This document shows positions 7,019-15,029 of a DNA stretch of 32,924 bases, one piece after another (the stretch's first letter is position 1; every line of letters starts with the position of its first letter). The stretch covers positions 1 through 32,924 of the forward strand of contig JAEFCZ010000010.1 of the NCBI GenBank assembly GCA_016125975.1, read 5' to 3'. The position numbers and the translations under genes were made by a program. The notes beneath the pieces were generated by a model. The model made no database searches. It had not been told where the DNA came from and worked only from the letters and a program-made list of their open reading frames with translations. This DNA is from Candidatus Nitrosopumilus sp. GTDB taxonomy: Archaea; Thermoproteota; Nitrososphaeria; Nitrososphaerales; Nitrosopumilaceae.

Positions 7019-7288
7019 TTATTCTCTTATACTTTCTAATTTGGAAACTGCCTGCCATAACTGTGTTCTTACGTATGAGGGCATATTGGGATCTTGTGTT
7101 ACATCATCAAGCAAACTAATTGTATTTGCGGCTCTTACTGACAACGAATATTCATCATTATTCAAATCAGCAATCAAATCTGTAATGGATTTTTTTATTG
7201 TTTTAGGTGTTGAACTACTGGCAATAATTTGATTTAATGTGTCAATTGCTTCTTTCATTGATTCTTTGTTTTGTGTCTCATCAGCCAT
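7019..7288 (-). CDS. UPF0147 family protein
   Basis: An 89-residue helical protein matching the small archaeal UPF0147 family (about 85-95 residues). Recognisable segments are the N-terminal L-N-Q-I-I-A-S-S-S-T-P-K-T-I-K, V-R-A-A-N-T-I-S-L-L-D-D-V-T-Q-D-P-N-M-P, and a C-terminal R-T-Q-L-W-Q-A-V-S-K-L-E. The family has no assigned function. It starts at an ATG and lies between the Rieske gene (upstream, 36 bases) and the methyltransferase-like gene (downstream, 25 bases), all on the minus strand. Confidence 0.9.
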   Translation of the reverse strand: MADETQNKESMKEAIDTLNQIIASSSTPKTIKKSITDLIADLNNDEYSLSVRAANTISLLDDVTQDPNMPSYVRTQLWQAVSKLESIRE

Positions 7289-7323
7289 TTTTCCACCTTT
7301 TCTTAAAAATTAGAAGTATATAG

Positions 7324-7632
7324 TTACATCTCCACAAATACGCTATCTGATTCCACTGTAACGTTGTAAGATGTCAAATCTCTAATTTTTGCTGGGAATT
7401 TTACCAGTTTTCCTGTTTTACAATCAAATTCTGCAGCATGCCATCCACATGTAACAACACATCCGTCTAATTTTCCTTCTGAAAGACTTGCACCAGAATG
7501 TGTACATGAATCATCTGTTGCACAATATTCTCCATCAATATTTGTAACTAGTATATCTCTTCCATCAATAGACACTTTGATCATTTTTCCAGGAGGAATA
7601 TCTGATGTTTTTCCCGCAATAATTTTTCCCAT
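7324..7632 (-). CDS. Soluble Rieske [2Fe-2S] ferredoxin-like protein
   Basis: A 102-residue soluble Rieske domain with both cluster-binding boxes: C-T-H (Cys43, His45) and C-G-W-H (Cys62, His65). There is no membrane anchor or signal peptide, so it is a cytoplasmic electron carrier of the small ferredoxin type (as in NirD or dioxygenase ferredoxins) and not a cytochrome bc subunit. No partner oxygenase or reductase gene lies next to it. It diverges from the acetyltransferase gene with only 41 bases between the two starts, so their promoters overlap. Confidence 0.92.
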   Translation of the reverse strand: MGKIIAGKTSDIPPGKMIKVSIDGRDILVTNIDGEYCATDDSCTHSGASLSEGKLDGCVVTCGWHAAEFDCKTGKLVKFPAKIRDLTSYNVTVESDSVFVEM

Positions 7633-7673
7633 TGAAGTTTTTATCTGACAATGCTTAATATTTTTTCGTATAT
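7633..7673. promoter_or_regulatory. Compact divergent promoter between Rieske and acetyltransferase genes
   Basis: Only 41 bases separate the two ATGs. A TATA-like AT run at about 7653-7664 lies 21-32 bases before the Rieske start on the minus strand, and GTTTTTATC at about 7637-7645 lies about 30 bases before the acetyltransferase start. The two promoters must interleave, so they probably compete or are co-regulated. Confidence 0.45.
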
Positions 7674-8450
7674 ATGATTAGAAATGCAAAACTTTCAGAT
7701 AAACATCAAGTTTTGAAATTTTGTCAAAACACTTTCTCATGGGGTGATTATGTTGAACATGTTTGGGATTTTTGGTTAACTGAAGATTTTTTGTTTGTGT
7801 ATGAAAAACAATCACCTGTTGGTATTTGTCATGCATTTTTTTCCAAAAATCAACTTTGGATTGAAGGAATTAGAGTAGATCCCAATTTTAGAAATCAAAA
7901 AATTGCATCTGAATTAATAAAACATGTAGAATCAATAGGAAAAAAAGGTAATGTAATATTTTCATTTATGTTAATTGATACTGAAAACTCTGTTTCTCTT
8001 TCAATGGCCAAATCATTAGAATATACAATTTTTCAAACCTGGAATTTTTATTCTCTTGAGCCTGAAAAAAATACAAATTCTGATATTATTTTTACAAATT
8101 CCTTAGATGATTGTCTCTGTACTCATTATGTCAAATCTTGGCGATGAATTCCAATTGATAGTACAATAATATCTGAATTATCTAAACAAAACAAAATAAT
8201 TCAATCAAAAATTGATGGTAAAACTTCTACTGCAATCATTTCTGATTCTGAGCATTTTGAAAAAACTCTAATTGTTACATTGTTTTCTGGTTCGGAAAAG
8301 ACTACATCCCAAATACTATTATTTCTACAAAATCATGCTATGCAAAATAATTATAATCGAATTCAAATTTTGACTAAAGAGAAATTACTGAATTTAAAAT
8401 TTTTAGAGTATAAACTTTCTTTTTATTTGTTGAGAAAAAACCTAGATTGA
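7674..8450 (+). pseudogene. GNAT acetyltransferase gene interrupted by an in-frame TGA
   Basis: The first 157 residues (7674-8147) are a GNAT-type N-acetyltransferase: F-C-Q-N-T-F-S-W-G-D-Y near the start, V-G-I-C-H-A-F, and W-I-E-G-I-R-V-D-P-N-F-R-N-Q-K-I-A, whose last part is the acetyl-CoA loop. A TGA stop occurs at 8145-8147, directly after K-S-W-R. The same frame then stays open for 100 more codons to a TGA at 8448-8450, with composition like the upstream part and a hydrophobic F-E-K-T-L-I-V-T-L-F core. An intact product would have 258 residues if the TGA were TGG (Trp). The GNAT core may still be made alone. The end overlaps the FAH-family gene by 9 bases, convergently. Confidence 0.8.
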
Positions 8451-9311
8451 TTTTACAACTTTTATTGTGTTGTTTAAAACTCCTAAACCTTCAATCTCCA
8501 TCTCAACTTTATCGCCATCTTTCAAGAACACTGCATTTGGTTTGTTTAGTATAACTCCTGCAGGTGTTCCCGTTGAAATAATATCTCCCTTTTCTAATGT
8601 CATAACTTTAGAAATTTTTGAAATTATTTCAGGTATTTTGATAAACATCTTGCTTGTAGAGGAGTTTTGTCTCAATTCTCCATTGATTTTAGTTGTTAAT
8701 TTTAGATTTTGTGCATCTTGAATTTCATCTACAGTTGTAATCCACGGACCACATGGTGCAAATGAATCAAAACTTTTACCTCTTGTGAATTGTTTATCTT
8801 TGAACTGAATATCTCTGGCTGAAACATCATTGAATACCATGTATCCAAAAATTGTATTTTTAGCTTCATTGGAACTAATATTTTTACAATTTTTTCCAAT
8901 TATCAAGGCTAATTCTACTTCATAATCTAACTGTGTGACAAAATCTGGACATTCGATATGAGAATTATTCCCATTAAGTGCTGTTCTTGGTTTTATGACG
9001 ATTGCAGGATCTTCAGGTGCTGTTAATCCTTGTTCTTTTGCGTGATCGACATAATTGAATGCCAAACAAATTATTTTATTTGGATTTGGAATTGGTGCTA
9101 GTAGTTTGAATTTGGAGATATTTTCTCCATAAGGCAAATCTTGTATCTTATTTTTTATTTCCTCAAACCATCCATCAAAAAGAAAATCTTTTACATTATG
9201 TGGAATTGGCACTCCAGTAAGATAAGTTATCTCATCTTTTGTTGCAATTTTGTCTCCTTTAACGAATCCATATGTTTCATTATTTTCGTATGACAATCGT
9301 GCTATTTTCAT
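8442..9311 (-). CDS. Fumarylacetoacetate hydrolase (FAH) family protein
   Basis: A 289-residue protein with the FAH fold. The catalytic domain begins near residue 70, with C-L-A-F-N-Y-V-D-H-A-K-E (His90, Glu94) and metal ligands D-Y-E-V-E (Glu131, Glu133) and F-N-D-V-S-A-R-D (Asp162). G-K-S-F-D-S-F-A-P-C-G-P-W and S-T-G-T-P-A-G-V complete the family pattern. Members hydrolyse or isomerise C-C bonds in acylpyruvates, decarboxylate oxaloacetate or act in aromatic breakdown; the substrate cannot be read from the sequence. It follows the GluRS stop by 6 bases and is the last gene of the long rpoN-to-GluRS operon. Confidence 0.9.
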   Translation of the reverse strand: MKIARLSYENNETYGFVKGDKIATKDEITYLTGVPIPHNVKDFLFDGWFEEIKNKIQDLPYGENISKFKLLAPIPNPNKIICLAFNYVDHAKEQGLTAPEDPAIVIKPRTALNGNNSHIECPDFVTQLDYEVELALIIGKNCKNISSNEAKNTIFGYMVFNDVSARDIQFKDKQFTRGKSFDSFAPCGPWITTVDEIQDAQNLKLTTKINGELRQNSSTSKMFIKIPEIISKISKVMTLEKGDIISTGTPAGVILNKPNAVFLKDGDKVEMEIEGLGVLNNTIKVVKSI

Positions 9312-9317
9312 TATTAA

Positions 9318-11027
9318 TCACTTATGTGTAAAAATTGCTTGGTTCTGTGAATCTTTTCTACAATATCCAAATCTAACAAACTGAATTTCTTCTCCTTCTT
9401 TTAATTGTAAGTAATAAGGTTCTGTATAAACGTCTAATTCTTCTAAACTTTCTTCATTGAATTCTTCACCATTGAATAAAATTTTTGGAATGATCATTTT
9501 AATTTCATGAGCTGTTTTTTGAGGAACCCACTGAATCTTTGGAATTTTGGATGACTCCACTTCTTTGACAAACTCCCCTTCAAACTCATCACCTACTTTT
9601 GTGATCTGAACATTACCTAATCCTAAAAGTCTAATTGATATTTGCTCTTTGATTAATTCTGCATCATCTCCAGAAATGTAAAAGTCTTCGGTGATATCGA
9701 TTTTTCTTTTACCCATATCATTTACTGGGTGATTGGGAATTTCAACTACTGAAATTGATAAGTTTTTTATTTTTAATTTTCTGGCATTTTTTACCATAAA
9801 CAATCTCATACTATCTGCATCAACAAATTTTCGATTGAATGCTTCAAGAGAATCAAATGGGGCAAGTGTGTTTGCTTTAGTTAATCCTAAAGACATGATG
9901 AATTTTCTAATTGCTTCAGGTTTGATTCCTCTTCGTCTAAGTGCTTCTAGAGTTGGAAGTCTGGGGTCATCATACCATGATACCTTTCCTTCTTCAATCA
10001 AAGGTTTGATTATTCTCTTTGATATGGGCATTCCTTTGAATTCCAGCCTGGAGAAAAAGTCTTGTTGTGGTTTTCTCATGCCTAATGCATCTAAAATTGC
10101 ATTAATTAGCTCCTTTCTCAGTTCAAATTCTTTTGAACGAAAAGCATGTGTTACTCCATCAATACTATCTTCAATTGCTACTGCAAAATCATAACTAGGC
10201 CAAATTCTATATTTGTCACCTACGGTGTAATGCTTTTCATCTATAATTCGTAATAATACAGGATCTCTCATTACTGCATTATCTGCTTTCATATCTCCAC
10301 GAAATCTTACTATGGCCTCTCCAGGTTTGAATTTGTTTTGCATCTTTTCCCAATTTTTATTATTTTTTCCAATATCTTCCATACTGCATTTACAAGCTTT
10401 TCTTGCTCTTCTGTTCTTACTGATGTCTTCTCTTTTGCAAGTACAAACATACGCCTTTCCCAAATTAAGTAATTCAATTCCTTTCTCATAAAATAACTCC
10501 ATGTCATCTGAAGTATTTTTTACTTGATCAAATTCTATTCCAAGCCATTCCAATCCCACTTTTATTGCAGCATGATATTCCATTCTTTCGGCTTCTGGAT
10601 TTGTATCATCCATTCTAAGTATGAATTTTCCACCATACATCCTTGCATATTCTGAATTAATTATTGCAGCTTTTGCATGTCCAATATGCGGATAACCATT
10701 TGGTTCTGGGGGAAATCGTGTAATTACTTTTCCTTGTACTGCATCTTTTAATTCTGGTAATCCCTCTCTTTCAATTATTTTTTCTTTTGGCGCTAATGCT
10801 TCTGGAAACTTTTCCTCCATTTCTTTTTGTTGTTCTTCTGATGATAACTGATTTACTGATGCAACAATTTTTGAGATCTCTCCTGAAATTTCTTTTACTT
10901 TTGTTCTAAATTCTGGTTTTGTTCCAAGAATTTTTCCTAAAATTATTTTATCTTGAGTTTGACCTCCGTGCTCAAAAGCATTCTGAAGGGCCATCTTTCT
11001 AATTTCTTTTTTAACTTCGTTATCCAT
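9318..11027 (-). CDS. gltX: Glutamyl-tRNA synthetase, archaeal type
   Basis: A 569-residue class I synthetase. After an archaeal N-terminal extension of about 100 residues it shows F-P-P-E-P-N-G-Y-P-H-I-G-H (HIGH at 114-117) and a KMSKS-type loop, G-M-P-I-S-K-R. A Cys cluster in the acceptor-binding insert, C-T-C ... C-K-C, probably binds zinc. The C-terminal anticodon-binding part is the beta-barrel type shared with archaeal and eukaryotic GluRS and GlnRS. Archaeal GluRS commonly also charges tRNA-Gln for the amidotransferase route; that is family knowledge and not visible here. The ATG has AGGT about 9 bases upstream, and the prenyl synthase stop lies 19 bases away. Confidence 0.95.
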   Translation of the reverse strand: MDNEVKKEIRKMALQNAFEHGGQTQDKIILGKILGTKPEFRTKVKEISGEISKIVASVNQLSSEEQQKEMEEKFPEALAPKEKIIEREGLPELKDAVQGKVITRFPPEPNGYPHIGHAKAAIINSEYARMYGGKFILRMDDTNPEAERMEYHAAIKVGLEWLGIEFDQVKNTSDDMELFYEKGIELLNLGKAYVCTCKREDISKNRRARKACKCSMEDIGKNNKNWEKMQNKFKPGEAIVRFRGDMKADNAVMRDPVLLRIIDEKHYTVGDKYRIWPSYDFAVAIEDSIDGVTHAFRSKEFELRKELINAILDALGMRKPQQDFFSRLEFKGMPISKRIIKPLIEEGKVSWYDDPRLPTLEALRRRGIKPEAIRKFIMSLGLTKANTLAPFDSLEAFNRKFVDADSMRLFMVKNARKLKIKNLSISVVEIPNHPVNDMGKRKIDITEDFYISGDDAELIKEQISIRLLGLGNVQITKVGDEFEGEFVKEVESSKIPKIQWVPQKTAHEIKMIIPKILFNGEEFNEESLEELDVYTEPYYLQLKEGEEIQFVRFGYCRKDSQNQAIFTHK

Positions 11028-11046
11028 TGCGATTTACCTGATATTG

Positions 11047-12027
11047 TTAGACACTTCTCTTAACTACAAAATCTAATAGGGCAATAAGTTCAGTTTTTGC
11101 TGAACCTGAGTATTTTGATAGCGATTTTTCTGCTTTTTCAGCGTATTTTAGTGCCTGTTTACGAACACTGTCTTCTATTCCCAGAGAACGAATTACATCC
11201 ACTGCCTTATTGAGATCATTTCTTGAAATTTTAGAATTTCCAAATGCCTTTAAAATAATTTTTTTGTCTTTACCTTTTGCACGTTTTATTGCCATCAAAA
11301 TTGGCAGTGATTTTTTTCCTTCTCGAAGATCATTTCCTACTGGTTTTTTTGTAATTTTAGGATCTCCCATAACTCCAATCAAATCATCAGTAATTTGAAA
11401 TGCAATTCCTAAATTTCTTCCAAATGAAGAAAGATTTGAAATATCTTTATCTTTACTTGTTGCACATATTGCCCCCATTGCACATGATACATCAAACAAA
11501 GCTGCTGTCTTCTTTCCAATCATTGTAATGTATTGTGATTGTGTTGGAATTTTCTTTTCTTCAGCCATTTTGACATCAAGTAATTGTCCTTCACAAACAT
11601 CTACACATGCTTTCGCAAGTCTTGAAATAAGATGTGTTGTTGCAATAGGTGATAATTTTGTATCAGAAATAACTTGATATGCTTTAGAAAATAATACATC
11701 TCCTGCAAGAATTGCAATTGGCATTCCATATTTTCTATGTGTAGTTGGAACACCGTGACGCATTTCATCATTATCCATAATGTCATCATGAACTAATGTA
11801 AAATTATGGACCATTTCGACTGCACTAGCAGCTGGCATTGCATTAGTTACTTTTCCACCTAAAATTTGACAACTTCTAATTACCATATATGGTCTGAGTC
11901 TTTTTCCACCGTGAATAATTAAATGTCCTGCAGCATCATAGAGTTTTTTTGGATTTCCTTTTAATTTTGATTTGAGAAACTTATTTACAGTTTTTGCATT
12001 TTTTTCAATTTGTTTAGTTTTTTTCAT
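11047..12027 (-). CDS. Polyprenyl (probably geranylgeranyl) diphosphate synthase
   Basis: A 326-residue trans-prenyltransferase. The first Asp-rich motif is H-D-D-I-M-D (D-D-x-x-D) and the second is T-D-D-L-I-G-V-M-G-D. G-G-K-R-L-R-P-Y near the N-terminus is the diphosphate-binding loop. It condenses IPP with allylic diphosphates to make the C20 (or longer) chains of archaeal ether lipids. Product length depends on residues before the first motif and cannot be settled by eye. The gene begins at an ATG inside the end of the isomerase gene (14-base overlap), so both are translated from one message. Confidence 0.93.
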   Translation of the reverse strand: MKKTKQIEKNAKTVNKFLKSKLKGNPKKLYDAAGHLIIHGGKRLRPYMVIRSCQILGGKVTNAMPAASAVEMVHNFTLVHDDIMDNDEMRHGVPTTHRKYGMPIAILAGDVLFSKAYQVISDTKLSPIATTHLISRLAKACVDVCEGQLLDVKMAEEKKIPTQSQYITMIGKKTAALFDVSCAMGAICATSKDKDISNLSSFGRNLGIAFQITDDLIGVMGDPKITKKPVGNDLREGKKSLPILMAIKRAKGKDKKIILKAFGNSKISRNDLNKAVDVIRSLGIEDSVRKQALKYAEKAEKSLSKYSGSAKTELIALLDFVVKRSV

Positions 12028-12664
12028 TTACTAATCTCCATTTTTCTTGTGGCAAATGTATTTTGATTGCACTTTGCAATCCTTCATGAAAATCACTAGT
12101 CATCCATGTAGATAAGATATTTGCATGTTTTTTGAGCATAGATTCATCAGATTTATCCAGTAATTCTAATGCAATAAGCATCCATGGACAATAAATCTGA
12201 GGGTTTGTTTTAATTTCTAAAAGTAATTCACTGGCTGAAATCCATTTAATTTCATCTATCTCCCCATCAATTTCTTTTAATTCTGTAGATTTGTCAATAA
12301 TCCCAATTAACGTTCCACAAATTTCATTTTCAGAACCTACATCTTTGTAAGGTACATGATATTCAAATTTGTGCAAATAATCCAATTTACCTTCAATTCC
12401 TAATTCTTCAGGCATCCTTCTTTCTCCTGATGAAGCATACGTTTCTGATTCTCTAGGATGACTTGCAAATGTACCATCCCAATCTCCTGGCCATAACATT
12501 TTTTCTTTTGCTCTTCTTGTTAAAACCAGTCTTCCACTTTCATCAAACAACAACGCAGTAAATGCTCTGTGAAGTTTTCCATTAGGTAGATGACACTTTA
12601 CTTTTTCTTCTTTTCCAATTGGGTTGTCATTTTCATCAACTAAGATAACAAATTCTTCAGTCAT
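12014..12664 (-). CDS. idi: Type-1 isopentenyl-diphosphate isomerase (Nudix) with Ala at the catalytic Cys position
   Basis: A 216-residue Nudix-fold protein that matches type-1 Idi almost residue for residue in the active site. The metal ligands His25, His32, His69, Glu112 and Glu114 are present, as are A-F-T-A-L-L-F, W-P-G-D-W-D-G and S-E-N-E-I-C. The catalytic Cys67 of the E. coli enzyme aligns with Ala67 here (G-T-F-A-S-H-P; codon GCA at 12464-12466). Changing that Cys greatly impairs the known enzymes, so this protein either uses another acid, has low activity, or does another Nudix-type reaction. The start overlaps the IPK stop by one base (TAATG). It sits between IPK and prenyl synthase, where an isomerase is expected. 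Confidence 0.85.
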   Translation of the reverse strand: MTEEFVILVDENDNPIGKEEKVKCHLPNGKLHRAFTALLFDESGRLVLTRRAKEKMLWPGDWDGTFASHPRESETYASSGERRMPEELGIEGKLDYLHKFEYHVPYKDVGSENEICGTLIGIIDKSTELKEIDGEIDEIKWISASELLLEIKTNPQIYCPWMLIALELLDKSDESMLKKHANILSTWMTSDFHEGLQSAIKIHLPQEKWRLVNEKN

Positions 12665-13407
12665 TATTTTCCTCTAAACACTGTCCCCTCAAATTTCCTA
12701 TTTTTAACCGCTTTCACGATTCTTTCAGGTTTGTTTCCGTTAACAAAAAATACATTCATTCCCATTTTTGCAATTTTTGATGCCTCTTCTATTTTTCTAG
12801 TCATTCCACCAGTTACATCCATTTTATTTTCAGAAATTGATGGACGCTCTCCTTTTAACTCATGAATTAATTTTTTAGATTTTAGATCAGAGTATACTCC
12901 ATCTTCATTTAAAGCGAAAATACAAAGCTTAGGTTTTAGAATTTTTGCAAAATGTGTCATTATTTTATCTCCTGATAAAATGAACGTCTTATTTTGTCCA
13001 TACCATAATGCATCCCCAAAAGTGACTGGAATCAAGCCTGATTTTGAAATTTTTTCAACTTCTTTTACCTTTTTTGTTATCGGTTTATTTCTTGTCATGA
13101 AATCCGTTGGTGGAAGACAATATGGATTTAATCTATTTTTTAGAAATGAATCTAAAATTATTTTATTTAGTTCTATCATGGAGTTTTTTACAATTGCAAC
13201 TCCTCTCAAATCATACTTTCTTTCTTTAGTATGCATATCATATTTGACAGACCAATAATGTCCATATGAACCTCCTCCGTGAATTATTACTATTGGCTCT
13301 TTGATCTTTTTTAGACTCTTTGTAAGATTATCAATTGTTTTTCTTCTTGCTGATAGTGGTTTTTCTTTATTTGTAATAATTGAACCGCCTAATTTTATGA
13401 GAATCAT
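12664..13407 (-). CDS. Isopentenyl phosphate kinase
   Basis: A 247-residue amino-acid-kinase-fold protein. It has K-L-G-G-S near the N-terminus, H-G-G-G-S-Y-G-H with the catalytic His, and L-S-G-D-K-I-M and D-V-T-G-G-M in the nucleotide and substrate regions. The second His of the H-G-G-G-S-x-G-H motif is diagnostic for the archaeal enzyme that converts isopentenyl phosphate to IPP. Its presence implies the archaeal version of the mevalonate pathway, with decarboxylation before the second phosphorylation. It lies 23 bases after the mevalonate kinase stop. Confidence 0.93.
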   Translation of the reverse strand: MILIKLGGSIITNKEKPLSARRKTIDNLTKSLKKIKEPIVIIHGGGSYGHYWSVKYDMHTKERKYDLRGVAIVKNSMIELNKIILDSFLKNRLNPYCLPPTDFMTRNKPITKKVKEVEKISKSGLIPVTFGDALWYGQNKTFILSGDKIMTHFAKILKPKLCIFALNEDGVYSDLKSKKLIHELKGERPSISENKMDVTGGMTRKIEEASKIAKMGMNVFFVNGNKPERIVKAVKNRKFEGTVFRGK

Positions 13408-13430
13408 ATTGTTCTAAACTATCTATATAA

Positions 13431-14372
13431 TTAAAAAGTATCCAGTCCTTTGAAATCGATTTTTACAGAAAAACATTCATAATTTTTATCTTTGAACTCT
13501 TTGATGGTGTTTTTTAAATTTGATTCATCTGTAAGTGAAAAAATGCATCCGCCTCCCCCTGCACCTGTAATTTTTGCTCCAAATGATGAATTTTGTCCAA
13601 TTTGAATCATATCTCTTAGTTTTTCATTTGAAATCCCAATTGTTTCTAGGTATTCTTGATTTTGAATAATTTTTTGACCTATATCTTTGACATTATTTTC
13701 TTTTAACAATTCTAAAACGTTTTCAATAAGATCTGATTCATCTTCACATAATTTTGAAAATTCTTTCTCATTTTTTTCTTTAAATTTTCTTACTTCTGAA
13801 ACAACATTTTTTGTTGAATGCTCTATATTTGAATTTGCAATAACTAGATGAAAATTAGGCTCAGATTCTATCTTGGAGAATCCATTTTTCTTATCATATT
13901 CCATCAAACCTCCATAAGTACAAACGGTACAATCAGCTCCTGATGTGTTTTGAAAAATTGTTCTCTCAGCTTCAATTGCCAGTTTTAGGATTTCATCTTT
14001 TGAAATATTTTCAAATAATTTTGAAATTGCAGCTGCCCCTGCCACACAACATGCAGATGATGAACCTAAACCTACTCCTAATGGGATTTCTGATTCAACA
14101 TTTATTTTAATTCCTGAATTTTTATTTTGGATTATTTTATTTGCCAAATAATAAAATGGTTTTAGTGGAGAATTAATATCTGAAATTGGTTTGTTTGGTT
14201 CTAGTTCAAGATCACCTATGTTGGATTTAATTGAAATTTTTTTCTCATTATTTTTTTCAGCAGTAACTGTAATTCTTTTATTAATTGCACAAAGAATTGC
14301 TTTTACTCCATATACCACAAAATGTTCTCCAAAAAGAATAACTTTTCCTGGAGCAGATGCTTTAGATTTCAA
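13431..14372 (-). CDS. mvk: Mevalonate kinase
   Basis: A 313-residue GHMP-family kinase. N-terminal A-P-G-K-V-I-L-F-G-E-H-F-V-V-Y-G is the typical first motif. G-V-G-L-G-S-S-S-A is the ATP loop, and T-G-A-G-G-G-G-C is the C-terminal glycine-rich motif. A G-A-D-C-T segment carries the catalytic Asp expected in mevalonate kinases. It phosphorylates mevalonate, the committed feed into isoprenoid lipids. The gene lies 29 bases downstream of S2 and upstream of IPK in the same operon. No phosphomevalonate-processing enzyme lies in this window. Confidence 0.95.
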   Translation of the reverse strand: MKSKASAPGKVILFGEHFVVYGVKAILCAINKRITVTAEKNNEKKISIKSNIGDLELEPNKPISDINSPLKPFYYLANKIIQNKNSGIKINVESEIPLGVGLGSSSACCVAGAAAISKLFENISKDEILKLAIEAERTIFQNTSGADCTVCTYGGLMEYDKKNGFSKIESEPNFHLVIANSNIEHSTKNVVSEVRKFKEKNEKEFSKLCEDESDLIENVLELLKENNVKDIGQKIIQNQEYLETIGISNEKLRDMIQIGQNSSFGAKITGAGGGGCIFSLTDESNLKNTIKEFKDKNYECFSVKIDFKGLDTF

Positions 14373-14401
14373 GTAAACACTTTAGGATTTTGATTTATTT
14401 A

Positions 14402-15022
14402 TTAGATTTCCTCTTCGGTAATCTTTGTTTCAAAATCATCAATTTCAATTTTCATTGTGTCTTCTTCTTTCAATTCTCCTTTTTCAATGAGGATTTGACG
14501 TACCAATAACCAGTAAACTGTAGCTAATGCTTTTCTTCCCCTGTTGTTTGCTGGTATAATCACATCAAGATTTGATGTTATGTTATCTGTGTTTGCAATT
14601 CCGATAACAGGAATACCTGCATTGGTTGCTTCGGTGATTGCTTGTTCATCAACTTGAGGATCTGAAATCAATACTAATTTTGGTTCGATGTAATATGGTA
14701 ATGACGGGTTTGTTAACGTTCCTGGCATGAATCTACCTAGTAATTTCTTTGAGCCTAATGTTTCACAGAATTTCTCAATTGGTGTTTCTGCATATTGTCT
14801 ACCTGAGCATACAATGAGATTTTCCACTCCCAATCTATTAATGAATTTGGCTGCAGTCTTAATTTTATCTAATGTGATGTCTAAATCAAGCATATAGAGT
14901 CCTTCTGGACTGGCTTTAGTGATGAATGGTCTCATGAATTTTGTCTTAACTTGAGTACCTACCCTAATTCCTGTAGATAGGATCTTCTTCTTGATGTTTG
15001 TTGTTTCTGCTTGTTGGCTCAT
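14402..15022 (-). CDS. rps2: Small ribosomal subunit protein S2
   Basis: A 206-residue archaeal S2 (uS2), close to the usual archaeal length. Characteristic parts are an N-terminal G-I-R-V-G-T-Q-V-K-T, L-D-L-D-I-T-L-D-K-I, the S-G-R-Q-Y-A segment, and I-P-V-I-G-I-A-N-T-D-N near the C-terminus. It ends in an acidic tail rich in Glu. The start is 7 bases after the enolase stop, and mevalonate kinase follows. Confidence 0.96.
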   Translation of the reverse strand: MSQQAETTNIKKKILSTGIRVGTQVKTKFMRPFITKASPEGLYMLDLDITLDKIKTAAKFINRLGVENLIVCSGRQYAETPIEKFCETLGSKKLLGRFMPGTLTNPSLPYYIEPKLVLISDPQVDEQAITEATNAGIPVIGIANTDNITSNLDVIIPANNRGRKALATVYWLLVRQILIEKGELKEEDTMKIEIDDFETKITEEEI

Positions 15023-15029
15023 AGCGATT

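Noticed and set aside
8145-8147. TGA read as selenocysteine or by recoding
   Set aside because: No recoding hairpin is recognisable after the codon, and thaumarchaea are not known for selenocysteine use. A nonsense change or sequence error is simpler.
12014-12664. Ala67 as a sequencing error
   Set aside because: Codon GCA needs two base changes to become a Cys codon (TGT or TGC), so a single-base error does not explain it.
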